From: Tepidiforma sp.
Lineage (GTDB): Bacteria > Chloroflexota > Dehalococcoidia > Tepidiformales > Tepidiformaceae
Assembly: GCF_026003995.1 (NCBI RefSeq)
Contig: NZ_BPIG01000001.1
Coordinates: 62,001 to 126,000, forward strand
Direction: 5' to 3'
DNA length: 64,000 nt
The notes under the pieces: model-generated
What the model was told of the DNA's origin: nothing
Database searches by the model: none
The model's input: the letters and a program-made list of their open reading frames with translations, nothing else
Program-made: the position numbers and the translations under genes
Part shown: positions 18,136-27,601 of the stretch, one piece after another
Layout: each line of letters begins with the position of its first letter
How positions within the stretch are numbered: the first letter of the stretch is position 1

Positions 18136-18888
18136 ATGCCAGTCCTCAAACCCGCTCCCGTCGAACAGCTCGCCGCTGACGCCGCCCTCGCCGAACTCCT
18201 CGCGCTCATCTTCGGCCCCGCTTCGCACGAATCGCTCCAGCGCGCCCGGGAGCTGTGCGCTGCGCTCGCCGCGCCCGACGCCGCCGGGCTCGACCTCGCC
18301 CGCCTCGCGGCGCTCTTCGATATCCTCGACCCGGAACGCTGGGACGCCCAGCGTGTCGCCGTCTTCTCGGTCGGCACCTCCGCCGATTGTCCGGCGTTCG
18401 AAACAGCCTACTTCGCCGCGGAAGCCCACCGCCAGCCCCACCGCATGGCCGACCTAACCGGCCTCTACCGTGCCTTCGGCGTCATACCGGTGCCAGGTGC
18501 CGGCCGCCCCGACGACCTGGCCGTCGAACTCGAATTTCTCGCGTTCATGCTCCGGAAGGAGGCCTGGGCCCGTGAGCACGGCGGCGCGCCGCGCGTCGCG
18601 CAGGTCCAGCGCGGCCTCCGCATCTTCCTTGCCGAGCACCTCGGCCGCTGGGCGCCTGCCTTCGCCGCCCGTGTCCGCGAACGCGGACCGGCGACCATCT
18701 TCACGCCTGCGGCGGCGCTGCTCCAGTCCCTCCTCGCCGCCCAGGCGGCCCGTCTCGGCGTCCGCGACATCGCCCCCGCGCCCGGCTTGGATCCTGCCGC
18801 GTGGGAGACACCCCGCAGCCACGGCCCTGAATTCGGCGTCTCATCCTTCATCTCGGCCGACGCCATCCCCGAGGAGGGTTCGCCATGA
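18136..18888 (+). CDS. TorD/DmsD-family molybdoenzyme chaperone
   Basis: Position in the operon and features such as DCPAFETAYF, LAVELEFLAFMLRKEAWA, FLAEHLGRWAPAFAARV. Confidence 0.75.
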   Translation: MPVLKPAPVEQLAADAALAELLALIFGPASHESLQRARELCAALAAPDAAGLDLARLAALFDILDPERWDAQRVAVFSVGTSADCPAFETAYFAAEAHRQPHRMADLTGLYRAFGVIPVPGAGRPDDLAVELEFLAFMLRKEAWAREHGGAPRVAQVQRGLRIFLAEHLGRWAPAFAARVRERGPATIFTPAAALLQSLLAAQAARLGVRDIAPAPGLDPAAWETPRSHGPEFGVSSFISADAIPEEGSP

Positions 18889-19850
18889 CCCGGTTCTTCC
18901 GCTCCCGCAAGCTCCTCGCCGCATGCGCCGTGCTGCTCACGGCTGGCGTGCTCCAGTTCACCGGGGTCAACCCGGCCGCCTCCCAGGCCGTCCTCCTCGT
19001 CGCCTACGAATCTCCGCGCGACCCCGGCCTGGACCCGGCGTCGCCGGCGTGGGATGCCATCCGCGCTGTTGAGATCCCCCTCACGGCCCAGCGCGGTAGC
19101 TACGCCGCCGGCGGCGGCTCCGTCGCTACTGTCAGGCTCAAGGCCCTCCACTACGGCGGCCGCCTTTACGTCCGCGCCGAGTGGACCGACCGCACCGAGA
19201 ACGCCAGCGCCCTTCGCGTCGAAGACTTCACCGATGCCGCGGCGCTGGAGTTTCCCTCCCGTACCGCCGCCGTCGTCCCTTCCGTCTGCATGGGCCAGCC
19301 CGATGCGGGTGTCAACATCTGGTACTGGCGCGCCGACGTCGATGCCGGCAGCGTCGACCTCGCCGCTGCCTACCCCAACATGCACGTCGACGGCTACCCG
19401 TTCGAGGACGATACGTTCCTGACGGCGCGCGGCGCGGGCAACCCGGTCGCGGCCGACAACCCGGTCCAGACCCTCACCTCCCGGCTGTTCGGCTACCTCA
19501 CCACCTCGCCCGTGCAGGATGCCGCCGGCAAAGGCATGCGGACCGATACGGGCTGGGCCGTCGTCTTCGCCCGCCCCTTCCGGAGTCCCGGCCCCGACCA
19601 CGCCGACTTCGCCCCCGGTGCGCGGACCGACCTCGCGGTCGCCGTCTGGGACGGTGCCAACCAGGAACGCGACGGCATGAAGTCCGTCTCTCAGTTCATC
19701 ACGCTCCAGGTCGCTGCCGCGGGCCTGCCCGGCGAGGGCGGCATCGACGGCCGCTTCGTGGCCATCGCCGCGATTCTGCTCGTCGGGCTCTCGGGCATCG
19801 GCATCGGCCTCGCTCTCTACGGCGCCGCCGAACGGAGCCGCCAGCCATGA
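18885..19850 (+). CDS. Ethylbenzene-dehydrogenase-like heme-b gamma subunit with signal/TM segments (NxrC-like)
   Basis: N-terminal signal, RLYVRAEWTDRTENAS, VVPSVCMGQPDAGVNIWYWRADVDAG with candidate Met heme ligand, C-terminal TM helix; overlaps torD-like gene by 4 nt. Confidence 0.78.
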   Translation: MTRFFRSRKLLAACAVLLTAGVLQFTGVNPAASQAVLLVAYESPRDPGLDPASPAWDAIRAVEIPLTAQRGSYAAGGGSVATVRLKALHYGGRLYVRAEWTDRTENASALRVEDFTDAAALEFPSRTAAVVPSVCMGQPDAGVNIWYWRADVDAGSVDLAAAYPNMHVDGYPFEDDTFLTARGAGNPVAADNPVQTLTSRLFGYLTTSPVQDAAGKGMRTDTGWAVVFARPFRSPGPDHADFAPGARTDLAVAVWDGANQERDGMKSVSQFITLQVAAAGLPGEGGIDGRFVAIAAILLVGLSGIGIGLALYGAAERSRQP

Positions 19851-20821
19851 CCGCCGCGACTCCCACCCGCCCGTTCCTCGCTGCAGCCGTCCCGTGGCTT
19901 GCGCTCGCCGTACTCATCGAACTCCTGTTGCTCCGCACCGGTACGCGCCTGGCCATCCACGTCCCCGCTGGCCGCGCCCTCGAAACGCCCTATCTCGCCC
20001 TGGCCGCGCTGGGCCGATTCGCGTTCTTCGTCGCCCTCGTCCTCGCGGTGCTCATCGCCGCGGCTGCCGTGGTGGACCTCTGGGTCCGCGGCGATGCGCC
20101 GGCGCGCGTCGCAGCGGTCTGCCTCGGCGGGTTTGCCGCGGCCGCCGGGCTGCTGCTGCTCCTCCCCGGGGCGAGTCCGATGGTGGCCGCCGCCGCCGCC
20201 ATCGCCGCCATCGCCCTGGCCGCGGCGGTGGTCCCCCGCGGCGGGCTGGTCCCCGCGGTCCCGTTCTCGCTCCTCGGGTTCTCGCTCATCGCATCGGCCG
20301 CCTACGCGGCCACCCAGGCCTCACCCGCGCTTCCTTCCGGCGCCGCCGTGCCGTTGCTCGACGCCGCCGAGGCGGCGGGGCTCGCGGCCGGCGCCGCGCT
20401 CCCGCTCGCGCTCTGTCGCCGGCCAGGGTTCGCCGCCGCGGGCTTCGGCGCGGCAGCCGCCCTCGGCGCCCTCACGGTCTTCGCAGCTCCCGCTGCCAGC
20501 GGGCGCATCATCCTGCTCTGGAACGGCGGCGTCACCGGCGCGCTCCCGCCGGTGCTTTACGCCGCGGCCGCTGCCGGCTTCGCCGCTGCCGCGTGGCAAG
20601 CGTGGCGCCGCGGCGAGCGAATGCTCCTGGCTGCGTTCGCGCTGCTCTTCGCCGGCGGCCTCGGCTTCCACAACACCTACCAGTCGCTGCTGCTCCTCGA
20701 TGCCGCAGCGGTCGGCGCGCTCTTCATCGCTCGTCCAGTGCCCGCCGCTGCGCCGCAGCCCTCGCCGGCGGCGCTGACCGCCCCCGCCGCTCGCCCCCAC
20801 GGCCCGCCGGGCCTAGCATGA
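19847..20821 (+). CDS. Polytopic membrane protein of unknown function in NXR-like operon
   Basis: ATGA overlap with gamma subunit; ~10 hydrophobic segments; start reassigned within the 546-aa track ORF. Confidence 0.65.
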   Translation: MTAATPTRPFLAAAVPWLALAVLIELLLLRTGTRLAIHVPAGRALETPYLALAALGRFAFFVALVLAVLIAAAAVVDLWVRGDAPARVAAVCLGGFAAAAGLLLLLPGASPMVAAAAAIAAIALAAAVVPRGGLVPAVPFSLLGFSLIASAAYAATQASPALPSGAAVPLLDAAEAAGLAAGAALPLALCRRPGFAAAGFGAAAALGALTVFAAPAASGRIILLWNGGVTGALPPVLYAAAAAGFAAAAWQAWRRGERMLLAAFALLFAGGLGFHNTYQSLLLLDAAAVGALFIARPVPAAAPQPSPAALTAPAARPHGPPGLA

Positions 20822-20831
20822 CCCTTATCCC

Positions 20832-21479
20832 GTGCGCGTCCTCATCCTCGTCCTCGGATTCGTCGCGCTCATCGCCGGGGCGGCCTGCACCGCCTCCGGC
20901 GTCGCCTCGCTCCGCACCCTCGATGAGGACGACTACATGCTCAGCGGCCCCGCCCGGCTCACCACCTCGACCTTCGGCTTCGTCGGTGCCACGAAAGAGA
21001 TTGCCGGCCGCGACTCCGGCCTCCGCGAAGGCGCGGTGACCGTCCGCATCCGGGCTATCGAAGGCGAGAACCTTTTCCTCGGCATCGCGCCCCGCGAGGC
21101 CGCAGACGCCTACCTCGGCGCCGCCCGCCGCGAACTCCTCGACGAGGTCCGCTACGACCCGCTCGAAGTCCGGCGCACGGGTGCGGGCGCCGGCGACCTT
21201 CCCGGCCCGCCCGGCCCCGCGGTCGCCTGGGCGGCGAGCGCCGCAGGCGATGCCCCGCTCGAACTCACCTGGCAGGCCGAGAACGGTGACTTCGTCTTCG
21301 TCATCCTCCGCGAGGACGGCAGCGCCGGCGTCGACGCCGTAGTCGAATTCGGCACGAAGTTCCGCTACCAGCGCGGCTTCGCCACGGCCGGCATCGCGTT
21401 CGGCATCCTCTTCGTCGTGGTCGGGCTCCTGCTCGCCTTCGCGGCACTCCGCCGAAGGGGCGCTTCGCCGCGGGGTTAG
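20832..21479 (+). CDS. Conserved two-TM membrane protein of unknown function
   Basis: N- and C-terminal TM helices with a soluble domain (VRIRAIEGENLFLGIAPREAADAYLGAARRELLDEV...AASAAGDAPLELTWQAENGDFVFVILREDGSAGVDA) resembling actinobacterial membrane proteins. Confidence 0.65.
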   Translation: MRVLILVLGFVALIAGAACTASGVASLRTLDEDDYMLSGPARLTTSTFGFVGATKEIAGRDSGLREGAVTVRIRAIEGENLFLGIAPREAADAYLGAARRELLDEVRYDPLEVRRTGAGAGDLPGPPGPAVAWAASAAGDAPLELTWQAENGDFVFVILREDGSAGVDAVVEFGTKFRYQRGFATAGIAFGILFVVVGLLLAFAALRRRGASPRG

Positions 21480-22684
21480 ACGAGCCGGATCCAGCGCCGC
21501 TTGCCGACCTGCACCACCATCCCGGCCCGGGCCGGCGTCGTCGGCTCCATCACCAGCCCGTCGACGGTCACCGCCTTCTGCTCGAACAGCCGCCGCGCCT
21601 CCCGCTTCGACGGCGCCGCGCCGGCCGCGAGCACCACGTCGATCAGCAGCTCGCCCTCCCGGACGGCGTACTCCGGCGCGTCGTCCGGCACCTCTTTCCG
21701 CTGCACCGTCCGCTCGAAGTGCTCCTGCGCGCGCTCCGCGGCCTCAGCGCCCCAGAACTCCGCCACGATGGTCCGCGCCAGCAGCTTCTTCGTCTCCATC
21801 GGGCTTCGCTCGCCGGAGCGCATCGCCGCCATGATGCGCTGCACCTCCGCCGGGTGCAGGTTCGTCCCCAGCGTGAAGAACTGCTCGATCACCTCATCCG
21901 GGATCGACATCACCTTGCCGAACTGCACCTCCGGCGGGTCGTCGACACCGACGTGGTTCCCCTTCGACTTCGACATCCGCTCCTTGCCGTCGAGCCCGAC
22001 GAGGATCGGCAGCGTGACCGGCACGTGCGGCCGCTGCCCGGCATCTTCCTGGATCTTCCGCCCGGCCATCAGGTTGAACAGCTGCTCCGTCCCGCCGACC
22101 TGCACGTCGCATTCGAGCGCGTAAGCGTCGTACCCCTGCATCAGCGCATACAGGAATTCGTGCAGGTAGACCGGGTCGCCCGCCTCCCACCGCAGCCGGA
22201 AGTTCTCCCGCCGCAGCATCTCGGCCGCGGTGAACTTCGACATCAGCTGGATGATGTCCGGCAGCATCAGCTTGCCCAGCCACTCCGAGTTGTGCCGGAC
22301 TTCCATCGTCGCCGGGTCGAGGATGCGCGAGGCCTGCTCCACGTACGTCGCCTCGTTCGCCCGGATCTGCTCCGGCGTCAGCATCGGCCGCAGCTTGTTC
22401 TTGTCGCTCGGGTCGCCCACCAGCGCCGTGTAGTCGCCGATGAGGAAGATGCAGTGGTGGCCGAACTGCTGGAACTGCCGCAGCTTGCGCAGCGGTACGC
22501 AGTGGCCGAGCGTCAGCGAACTCGCCGTCGGGTCGACCCCGAGGTAGACGCGCAGCGGCCGGTCCTCCTCCAGCCGCTCGCGCAGCTCCCGCTCCATCTG
22601 CCGCTTCAGCAGCGGGTCGCCATAGTCGACGCCGCTCATGAGCACTTCGAGCTGTTCGTCGACTGGCGCCATCGTCCTCGTCAT
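21476..22684 (-). CDS. tyrS: Tyrosyl-tRNA synthetase
   Basis: VYLGVDPTASSLTLGHCVPLRKLRQFQQFGHHCIFLIGDYTALVGDPSDK; KMSKS-like RMSKSKGNHVGV; C-terminal S4 domain. Confidence 0.95.
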   Translation of the reverse strand: MTRTMAPVDEQLEVLMSGVDYGDPLLKRQMERELRERLEEDRPLRVYLGVDPTASSLTLGHCVPLRKLRQFQQFGHHCIFLIGDYTALVGDPSDKNKLRPMLTPEQIRANEATYVEQASRILDPATMEVRHNSEWLGKLMLPDIIQLMSKFTAAEMLRRENFRLRWEAGDPVYLHEFLYALMQGYDAYALECDVQVGGTEQLFNLMAGRKIQEDAGQRPHVPVTLPILVGLDGKERMSKSKGNHVGVDDPPEVQFGKVMSIPDEVIEQFFTLGTNLHPAEVQRIMAAMRSGERSPMETKKLLARTIVAEFWGAEAAERAQEHFERTVQRKEVPDDAPEYAVREGELLIDVVLAAGAAPSKREARRLFEQKAVTVDGLVMEPTTPARAGMVVQVGKRRWIRLV

Positions 22685-22717
22685 ACCGTTCGCATCCCGG
22701 GGCAGCGTAAGAGTCTC

Positions 22718-23656
22718 TCAGGCGCCGCCGAGCAGCCGCCGCGCCTCGCGAACATCTTCCGCGATCTGGGCCTTGAGGGCATCGGCCGAATCGAACTTCA
22801 CCTCGCCGCGGATGCGCGCCACCACCTCGAGGTCCATCCGCTCGCCATAGATGTCGCCTTCGAAATCCAGCAGGTGCGTCTCGATCGAGACGTGCCCGGC
22901 GTCGAACGTCGGCCGCCGCCCGATGTTCGTCGCGCCCATCAGCCGATGCCCGGCCACGCTCGCCCGCGTCGCATACACGCCCAGCGCCGGAAGCGCCCGG
23001 TCCGCCGCGACCGAGATGTTCGCCGTCGGGAAGCCGATCGTGCGCCCGCGTTCGAACCCGCGGACCACCGGCCCCGAAAGCCGGTACGGCCGGCCGAGCA
23101 GCGCCGTCACCCGCGCCATGTCGCCGGCCGCGAGCGCCGCCCGCACCGCGGTCGAGCTGTACCGCTCGTGGTCGTGCATCAGCGGCTCCACCTGCACCAC
23201 CTCGAACCCGAGCTCGGCCCCCAGCCGGCGCATCCGCTCGACCGTGTCCTTCGGCGCGCCGCGGCCGAAGGCGGCATCCGGCCCGAGCACCATCAGCCGC
23301 ATCCGGAGCAGCTCGAAGAAGGCCGCCGCCAGCTCCTCGGCCGTCACCTCCGAGACCTCGCCCGTGAAGGTGAGCGGAATGACCCAGTCCGCACCCGCCG
23401 CCCGGATCAGCTCCATCCGGTCCTCCAGCGAGGTCAGGTAGCTCGGCGGGATTTCGGGCCGCAGTACCGTGACCGGGTGCGGGTGGAGCGTGACCACCCC
23501 GGGCGAGAGCGCCCGACGGCGGGCTTCGTCGCGCAGCCGGCCGAGCAGCCACTGGTGGCCGCGGTGCACGCCGTCGAGCACCCCGATCGTCAGCGCCGTC
23601 TCCGGGCCCGGCGCGCCGGCCGCCAGCTGCGCCCGCGTGAACGAAGGAATCGCCAT
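22718..23656 (-). CDS. ribF: Bifunctional riboflavin kinase/FAD synthetase
   Basis: LTIGVLDGVHRGHQWLLGRL; RSSTAVRAAL-like YSSTAVRAALAAGDM; GRTIGFPTANI; MGATNIGRRPTF. Confidence 0.93.
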   Translation of the reverse strand: MAIPSFTRAQLAAGAPGPETALTIGVLDGVHRGHQWLLGRLRDEARRRALSPGVVTLHPHPVTVLRPEIPPSYLTSLEDRMELIRAAGADWVIPLTFTGEVSEVTAEELAAAFFELLRMRLMVLGPDAAFGRGAPKDTVERMRRLGAELGFEVVQVEPLMHDHERYSSTAVRAALAAGDMARVTALLGRPYRLSGPVVRGFERGRTIGFPTANISVAADRALPALGVYATRASVAGHRLMGATNIGRRPTFDAGHVSIETHLLDFEGDIYGERMDLEVVARIRGEVKFDSADALKAQIAEDVREARRLLGGA

Positions 23657-23797
23657 CTCCGCCCATCCTACTCCCGCGCGGCCTTCCCGGGCAGGCGGTG
23701 GCACCGCGCCGCCGTGCGCCGGTGGCCCTCCCGCGCCCCGGCCGCCCCGGGGCACACTGTGCCCTGCCAGTTCGAATCCCCTCCGCGAGGTTTGCCC

Positions 23798-24208
23798 GTG
23801 TCCAGCGATCAGCTCGGCGCCCTCCAGGCCCGCATCCAGCCGTTCTTCCCCGGCCTCCTCGGCATCCGCCTCACGAGCGCCGAACCGGACCGCGTCACGG
23901 CCGAGCTCACCGTTCGCGACGAGCTCTGCACCGTGCCCGGCATCCTCCACGGCGGCGCCATCATGGCCTTCGCCGATACCCTCGGCGCCGTCGGCACCGT
24001 GCTGAACCTGCCCGAAGGCGCCGGCACCACCACCATCGAATCGAAGACCAACTTCTTCGCCCCCGGCGTCGCCGGGACGACCATCACCGCCGAGTGCATC
24101 CCGCTCCACCGGGGCCGCCGCACCCAGACCTGGCAGACGTCCATCCGCAACCCGGAGGGCCGGCTCATCGCCGTCGTCACCCAGACGCAGATGGTCCTCG
24201 CGCCCTAG
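23798..24208 (+). CDS. PaaI-family hotdog thioesterase
   Basis: GILHGGAIMAFADTLGAVGTVLNLPEG...TIESKTNFFAPG; GTG start. Confidence 0.88.
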   Translation: MSSDQLGALQARIQPFFPGLLGIRLTSAEPDRVTAELTVRDELCTVPGILHGGAIMAFADTLGAVGTVLNLPEGAGTTTIESKTNFFAPGVAGTTITAECIPLHRGRRTQTWQTSIRNPEGRLIAVVTQTQMVLAP

Positions 24209-24232
24209 CCTCGCCCGGCCGGTTCGGTGCTC

Positions 24233-27200
24233 CTAGCCGAAATCGTGCGATTCCGGCCGCTCGAGGAAGCCCGGCAGCGGGCACCGGCGGAACGACTCCG
24301 CCACGATGTTCGGGAAGCCGCTCTGCTCGTTGTCGACCCGCCCCCGGACGATGACGAACGGCTCCATCCGCACCAGCTCGGCCTGCCGCTCCTGCAGCCC
24401 CCGGTGCACGACGACGTTCGCCAGCCCGAACTCGTCCTCGAGCAGCATGAACATCACCCCGCTCGCCGTCACCGGCCGCTGCCGGGTGACGACCATCCCG
24501 GCCAGCTCCACCGTCATCCCCTGCGGCAGCCGGTTCGGGTTCCGCACGCCGCCGAGGTGCCGGCTCGTGATCAGCCCCTCGTGGAGCAGCGGCCGGACGA
24601 GCGCCATCGGGTGGCGGCCCGGGCTCAGCCCCAGCCGTTCGAAGTCCCACGCCAGCTCCTCCCACGGGTCCAGCGGCGGCAGCGCCGCCATATCCTGTTC
24701 CGTCGGCAGCGCGAGCGCCAGCTGCCGCGCCGGCGGCGGACCGGCCGGCCGGGCGGGCGGCTGCGGCATCCGCGCTTCCGTCAGCAGTCCCAGCTGCCAG
24801 AGCAGCTCCCGCCGCGTCAGCCCGAAGCAATCTAGCGCTCCCGCCCGGATGAGCATCTCCGCCTGCTCCCGCGTCATCGCCGTCCGCACGAGCAGGTCCC
24901 GCAGCGACCGGTACGGCCCATTCGCCGCCCGCTCGGCCGCGATCCGCTCCGGCAGCGGCCGGTAGCCCGGCAGGTGCCGGTGCTGCCGCCGGTCCTGCCA
25001 GCCGCCGCCGATGCCGTTCACCTGCTGCAGCCCCAGCCGGATGTTTCCCTCCTCCGGCCAGGCCCCCGCCCGCGACCGGTTCACGCACGGCGGCAGCACC
25101 CGGATGCCGTGCCGCTCCGCATCCTGCACCAGCACCTCGACCGGGTAGAAGCCCATCGGCTGCGCATCGAAGAGCGCGCAGTAGTACTCCGCCGGGTAGT
25201 GGAACCGGAGCCACGTCGATTCGTAGGCCAGCAGCGCGAACGCCACCGCGTGGCTCTTCGGGAAGCCGAAGGCTGCGAACGCCGCCATCTTCTCGAACGC
25301 CACGCGCGCTGCATCCCGGCTCACCCCCATCCGGTCGGCCCCCGCGAGGAACTCCTCCTCCAGCGCCCGCATCGCCTCCGATGAGCGTTTCCGGCTCATC
25401 GCCCGCCGCAGCCGGTCGGCCTGCCCCGGCGTGAAGCCCGCCACCGCGCACGCGATCTGCAGCACCTGGTCCTGGTAGAGCACGTGGCCCAGCGTCTCCC
25501 CGAGGCAGTGCTCCAGCAGCGGCGCCAGCTCCGGGTGCCCGTAGTCCACCTCGATCGCTTCGCCCCGCGCCAGCCGCTCCCGGTACTCCATGTAGGGCCG
25601 GAACGCCCCCGCCATGATCGGCCCCGGCCGGATGATCGCGACCTGCACGGCGAGGTCGTCCAGGTTCCGCGGCTGCGTCCTCGGCAGCGTCTGCACCTGC
25701 GCCCGGCTCTCGATCTGGAACACGCCCATCGTGTCCCCTTCCCGGATCGCGGCGTAGATTTCCGGGCTGTCGTGCGGAATCCGCCTCAGGTCCACCCGCA
25801 CGCCCCGCTCCTCCTCGATGATGTCGAGGCAGGCGTTCACCGCCGAGAGCATCCCCAGCGCGAGGAAGTCGATCTTCACGAACCGCGCGTCGTCGATGGA
25901 ATCCTTGTCCCACTGGCAGACGTACCGGCCGTCCATCCGCGCCGGCTCCACCGGCACCACCGAGGAGATCGGCTCCGCCGAGACCACCACGCCGCCGACG
26001 TGCTGGCCGATGTGCCGCGGGAATCCCGAAATCTGCCCCGCCAGCTCCACCAGGTCCCGCCAGATCGGTGCGTCGACCAGCTCCCGCAGCTCCGGCACCT
26101 TCCGCATCTGCTCCGCGAGCCCCTTCGCATCGGCGAACGGCCCCGCCAGCCGGTTCAGCTTCGCCAGCACCGGGCCCGGCAGCCCCAGCGCCTTCCCCAC
26201 ATCGAGCACCGCGCTCCGGAACCGGTAGGTCGGAAAGGCCGCCACCAGCGCCGCGTGCTCCGGCCCGTACCGGTCGTAAATCCGCTGCAGCAGCTCATCC
26301 CGGATGTCCCGCGGGAAGTCGAGGTCGATATCCGGCAGCGAATGCAGCTCGTCGTTCAGGAACCGCTCGAGGTACAGGTTGTTCCGCACCGGGTCGATGT
26401 GCGAGAGGCCGATGAGGTAGCACACGATCGAACTCACCGAAGAGCCCCGCCCGCGCGCCACCGGCCGCTCGTCCGGCGCCAACCGCGGGTCGCGCCCCTG
26501 CAGCTCCACCGCCACCTCGTTCACGAGCTGCAGGATGTCCCAGTAGACGAGGAAGAAGCCGGCCAGCCCGTGCCGGGCGATGAGCGCCAGCTCGCGCTCC
26601 AGCCGCTGCCGCGCCTCCTCCCGGTGCGGGTCGCCCGGCGGGTACTTCCGCCGGAACGCCCGCTCGCACACCCCCCGCAGGAAGCTGTCCAGCGTCGCGC
26701 CCTCCGGCACCGGGTAGTCCGGCAGCCGGTAGGGCAGGTCCCGCGTGAGGTCGAACGCGCACCGCTCCGCGATCGCGACGGTGTTCGCGACGGCATCCGG
26801 CCGCCAGGCGAACCGCCGCCCCATCTCCGCCGGCGGCTTCAGCAGGAACTCCGAATTCGGCCGCCGCACCGCGTGCGATGTATCCAGCGTCAGCCGGTGC
26901 CGGATCGCCACCAGCACGTCGTGCAGCCGGTGCCGCGTCCGCACGTGGTAGTGCACGTCGTTCGTCGCCGCGACGGGCACCCCGCATGCGTCCGCCGCCC
27001 GGGCCAGCGCCGCGTTCCGCCGCCGGTCGCCGTAGACGTCGTGGTCCTGCAGCTCGACGTAATACCGGTCGCCGAAGACGTCGCGGTAGCGGCCGGCGAG
27101 GGCTTTCGCCCCCCGCTCGTCGCCGGCGGCGGCCAACCGCGCCAGCGCCGAATCCCGGCAGCCGGAGAGCACCATCAGCCCCTGCCCCCCGGCGAAGAGC

Positions 27201-27553
27201 CACGGCTCCTCCACCTGCGGCGCGTCCTTCCCGTACGTCCGGTAGCCGCGGCTCAGCAGCCGGCAGAGGTTCCGGTAGCCCTCCGCGTCGGCCGCCAGCA
27301 CCGTCAGGTGCGAGGTCTCCCCCGTGCCTTCCGCCCGGATCGTCAGCTCGCAGCCGGTAATCGGCTTCAGCCCCCGCTGGCGCGCCGCCTGCGCGAACTC
27401 CATCGCCCCGTACAGGTTGTCGTGGTCGGTCAGCGCCAGCGCGGAATAGCCGAGCGCGAGCGCCCGGTCGATCAGCTCGTCCGTCGTGCTCGCGCCCTCC
27501 CGCAGCGACCAGCACGAGTGCGCGTGGAGTTCAGCGTACGCCGCCACGCGCAC
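24233..27553 (-). CDS. dnaE2: Error-prone DNA polymerase III alpha subunit
   Basis: PHP domain AYAELHAHSCWSLREGAST...LTDHDNLYGAMEFA; IDLDFPRDIRDELLQRIYDRYG; VLYQDQVLQIACAVAGFTPGQADRLRRAMSRKR; DnaE2-like short C-terminus ending ESHDFG. Confidence 0.9.
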   Translation of the reverse strand: MRVAAYAELHAHSCWSLREGASTTDELIDRALALGYSALALTDHDNLYGAMEFAQAARQRGLKPITGCELTIRAEGTGETSHLTVLAADAEGYRNLCRLLSRGYRTYGKDAPQVEEPWLFAGGQGLMVLSGCRDSALARLAAAGDERGAKALAGRYRDVFGDRYYVELQDHDVYGDRRRNAALARAADACGVPVAATNDVHYHVRTRHRLHDVLVAIRHRLTLDTSHAVRRPNSEFLLKPPAEMGRRFAWRPDAVANTVAIAERCAFDLTRDLPYRLPDYPVPEGATLDSFLRGVCERAFRRKYPPGDPHREEARQRLERELALIARHGLAGFFLVYWDILQLVNEVAVELQGRDPRLAPDERPVARGRGSSVSSIVCYLIGLSHIDPVRNNLYLERFLNDELHSLPDIDLDFPRDIRDELLQRIYDRYGPEHAALVAAFPTYRFRSAVLDVGKALGLPGPVLAKLNRLAGPFADAKGLAEQMRKVPELRELVDAPIWRDLVELAGQISGFPRHIGQHVGGVVVSAEPISSVVPVEPARMDGRYVCQWDKDSIDDARFVKIDFLALGMLSAVNACLDIIEEERGVRVDLRRIPHDSPEIYAAIREGDTMGVFQIESRAQVQTLPRTQPRNLDDLAVQVAIIRPGPIMAGAFRPYMEYRERLARGEAIEVDYGHPELAPLLEHCLGETLGHVLYQDQVLQIACAVAGFTPGQADRLRRAMSRKRSSEAMRALEEEFLAGADRMGVSRDAARVAFEKMAAFAAFGFPKSHAVAFALLAYESTWLRFHYPAEYYCALFDAQPMGFYPVEVLVQDAERHGIRVLPPCVNRSRAGAWPEEGNIRLGLQQVNGIGGGWQDRRQHRHLPGYRPLPERIAAERAANGPYRSLRDLLVRTAMTREQAEMLIRAGALDCFGLTRRELLWQLGLLTEARMPQPPARPAGPPPARQLALALPTEQDMAALPPLDPWEELAWDFERLGLSPGRHPMALVRPLLHEGLITSRHLGGVRNPNRLPQGMTVELAGMVVTRQRPVTASGVMFMLLEDEFGLANVVVHRGLQERQAELVRMEPFVIVRGRVDNEQSGFPNIVAESFRRCPLPGFLERPESHDFG

Positions 27554-27558
27554 CAGTA

Positions 27559-27574
27559 TAGAACATGCGTTCTA
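27559..27574 (-). promoter_or_regulatory. SOS/LexA-like box (GAAC-N4-GTTC) upstream of dnaE2
   Basis: TAGAACATGCGTTCTA: 6-bp inverted repeat with 4-nt spacer, 5 bp from the annotated GTG start, in an A/T-rich island. Confidence 0.7.
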
Positions 27575-27601
27575 TGTCCGCAGCCGCGGGCGCGCGCCCT
27601 C

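Noticed and set aside
21719-23797. Upstream portion of the 829-aa plus-strand ORF
   Set aside because: Antisense to tyrS/ribF; only the thioesterase from 23798 is credible.
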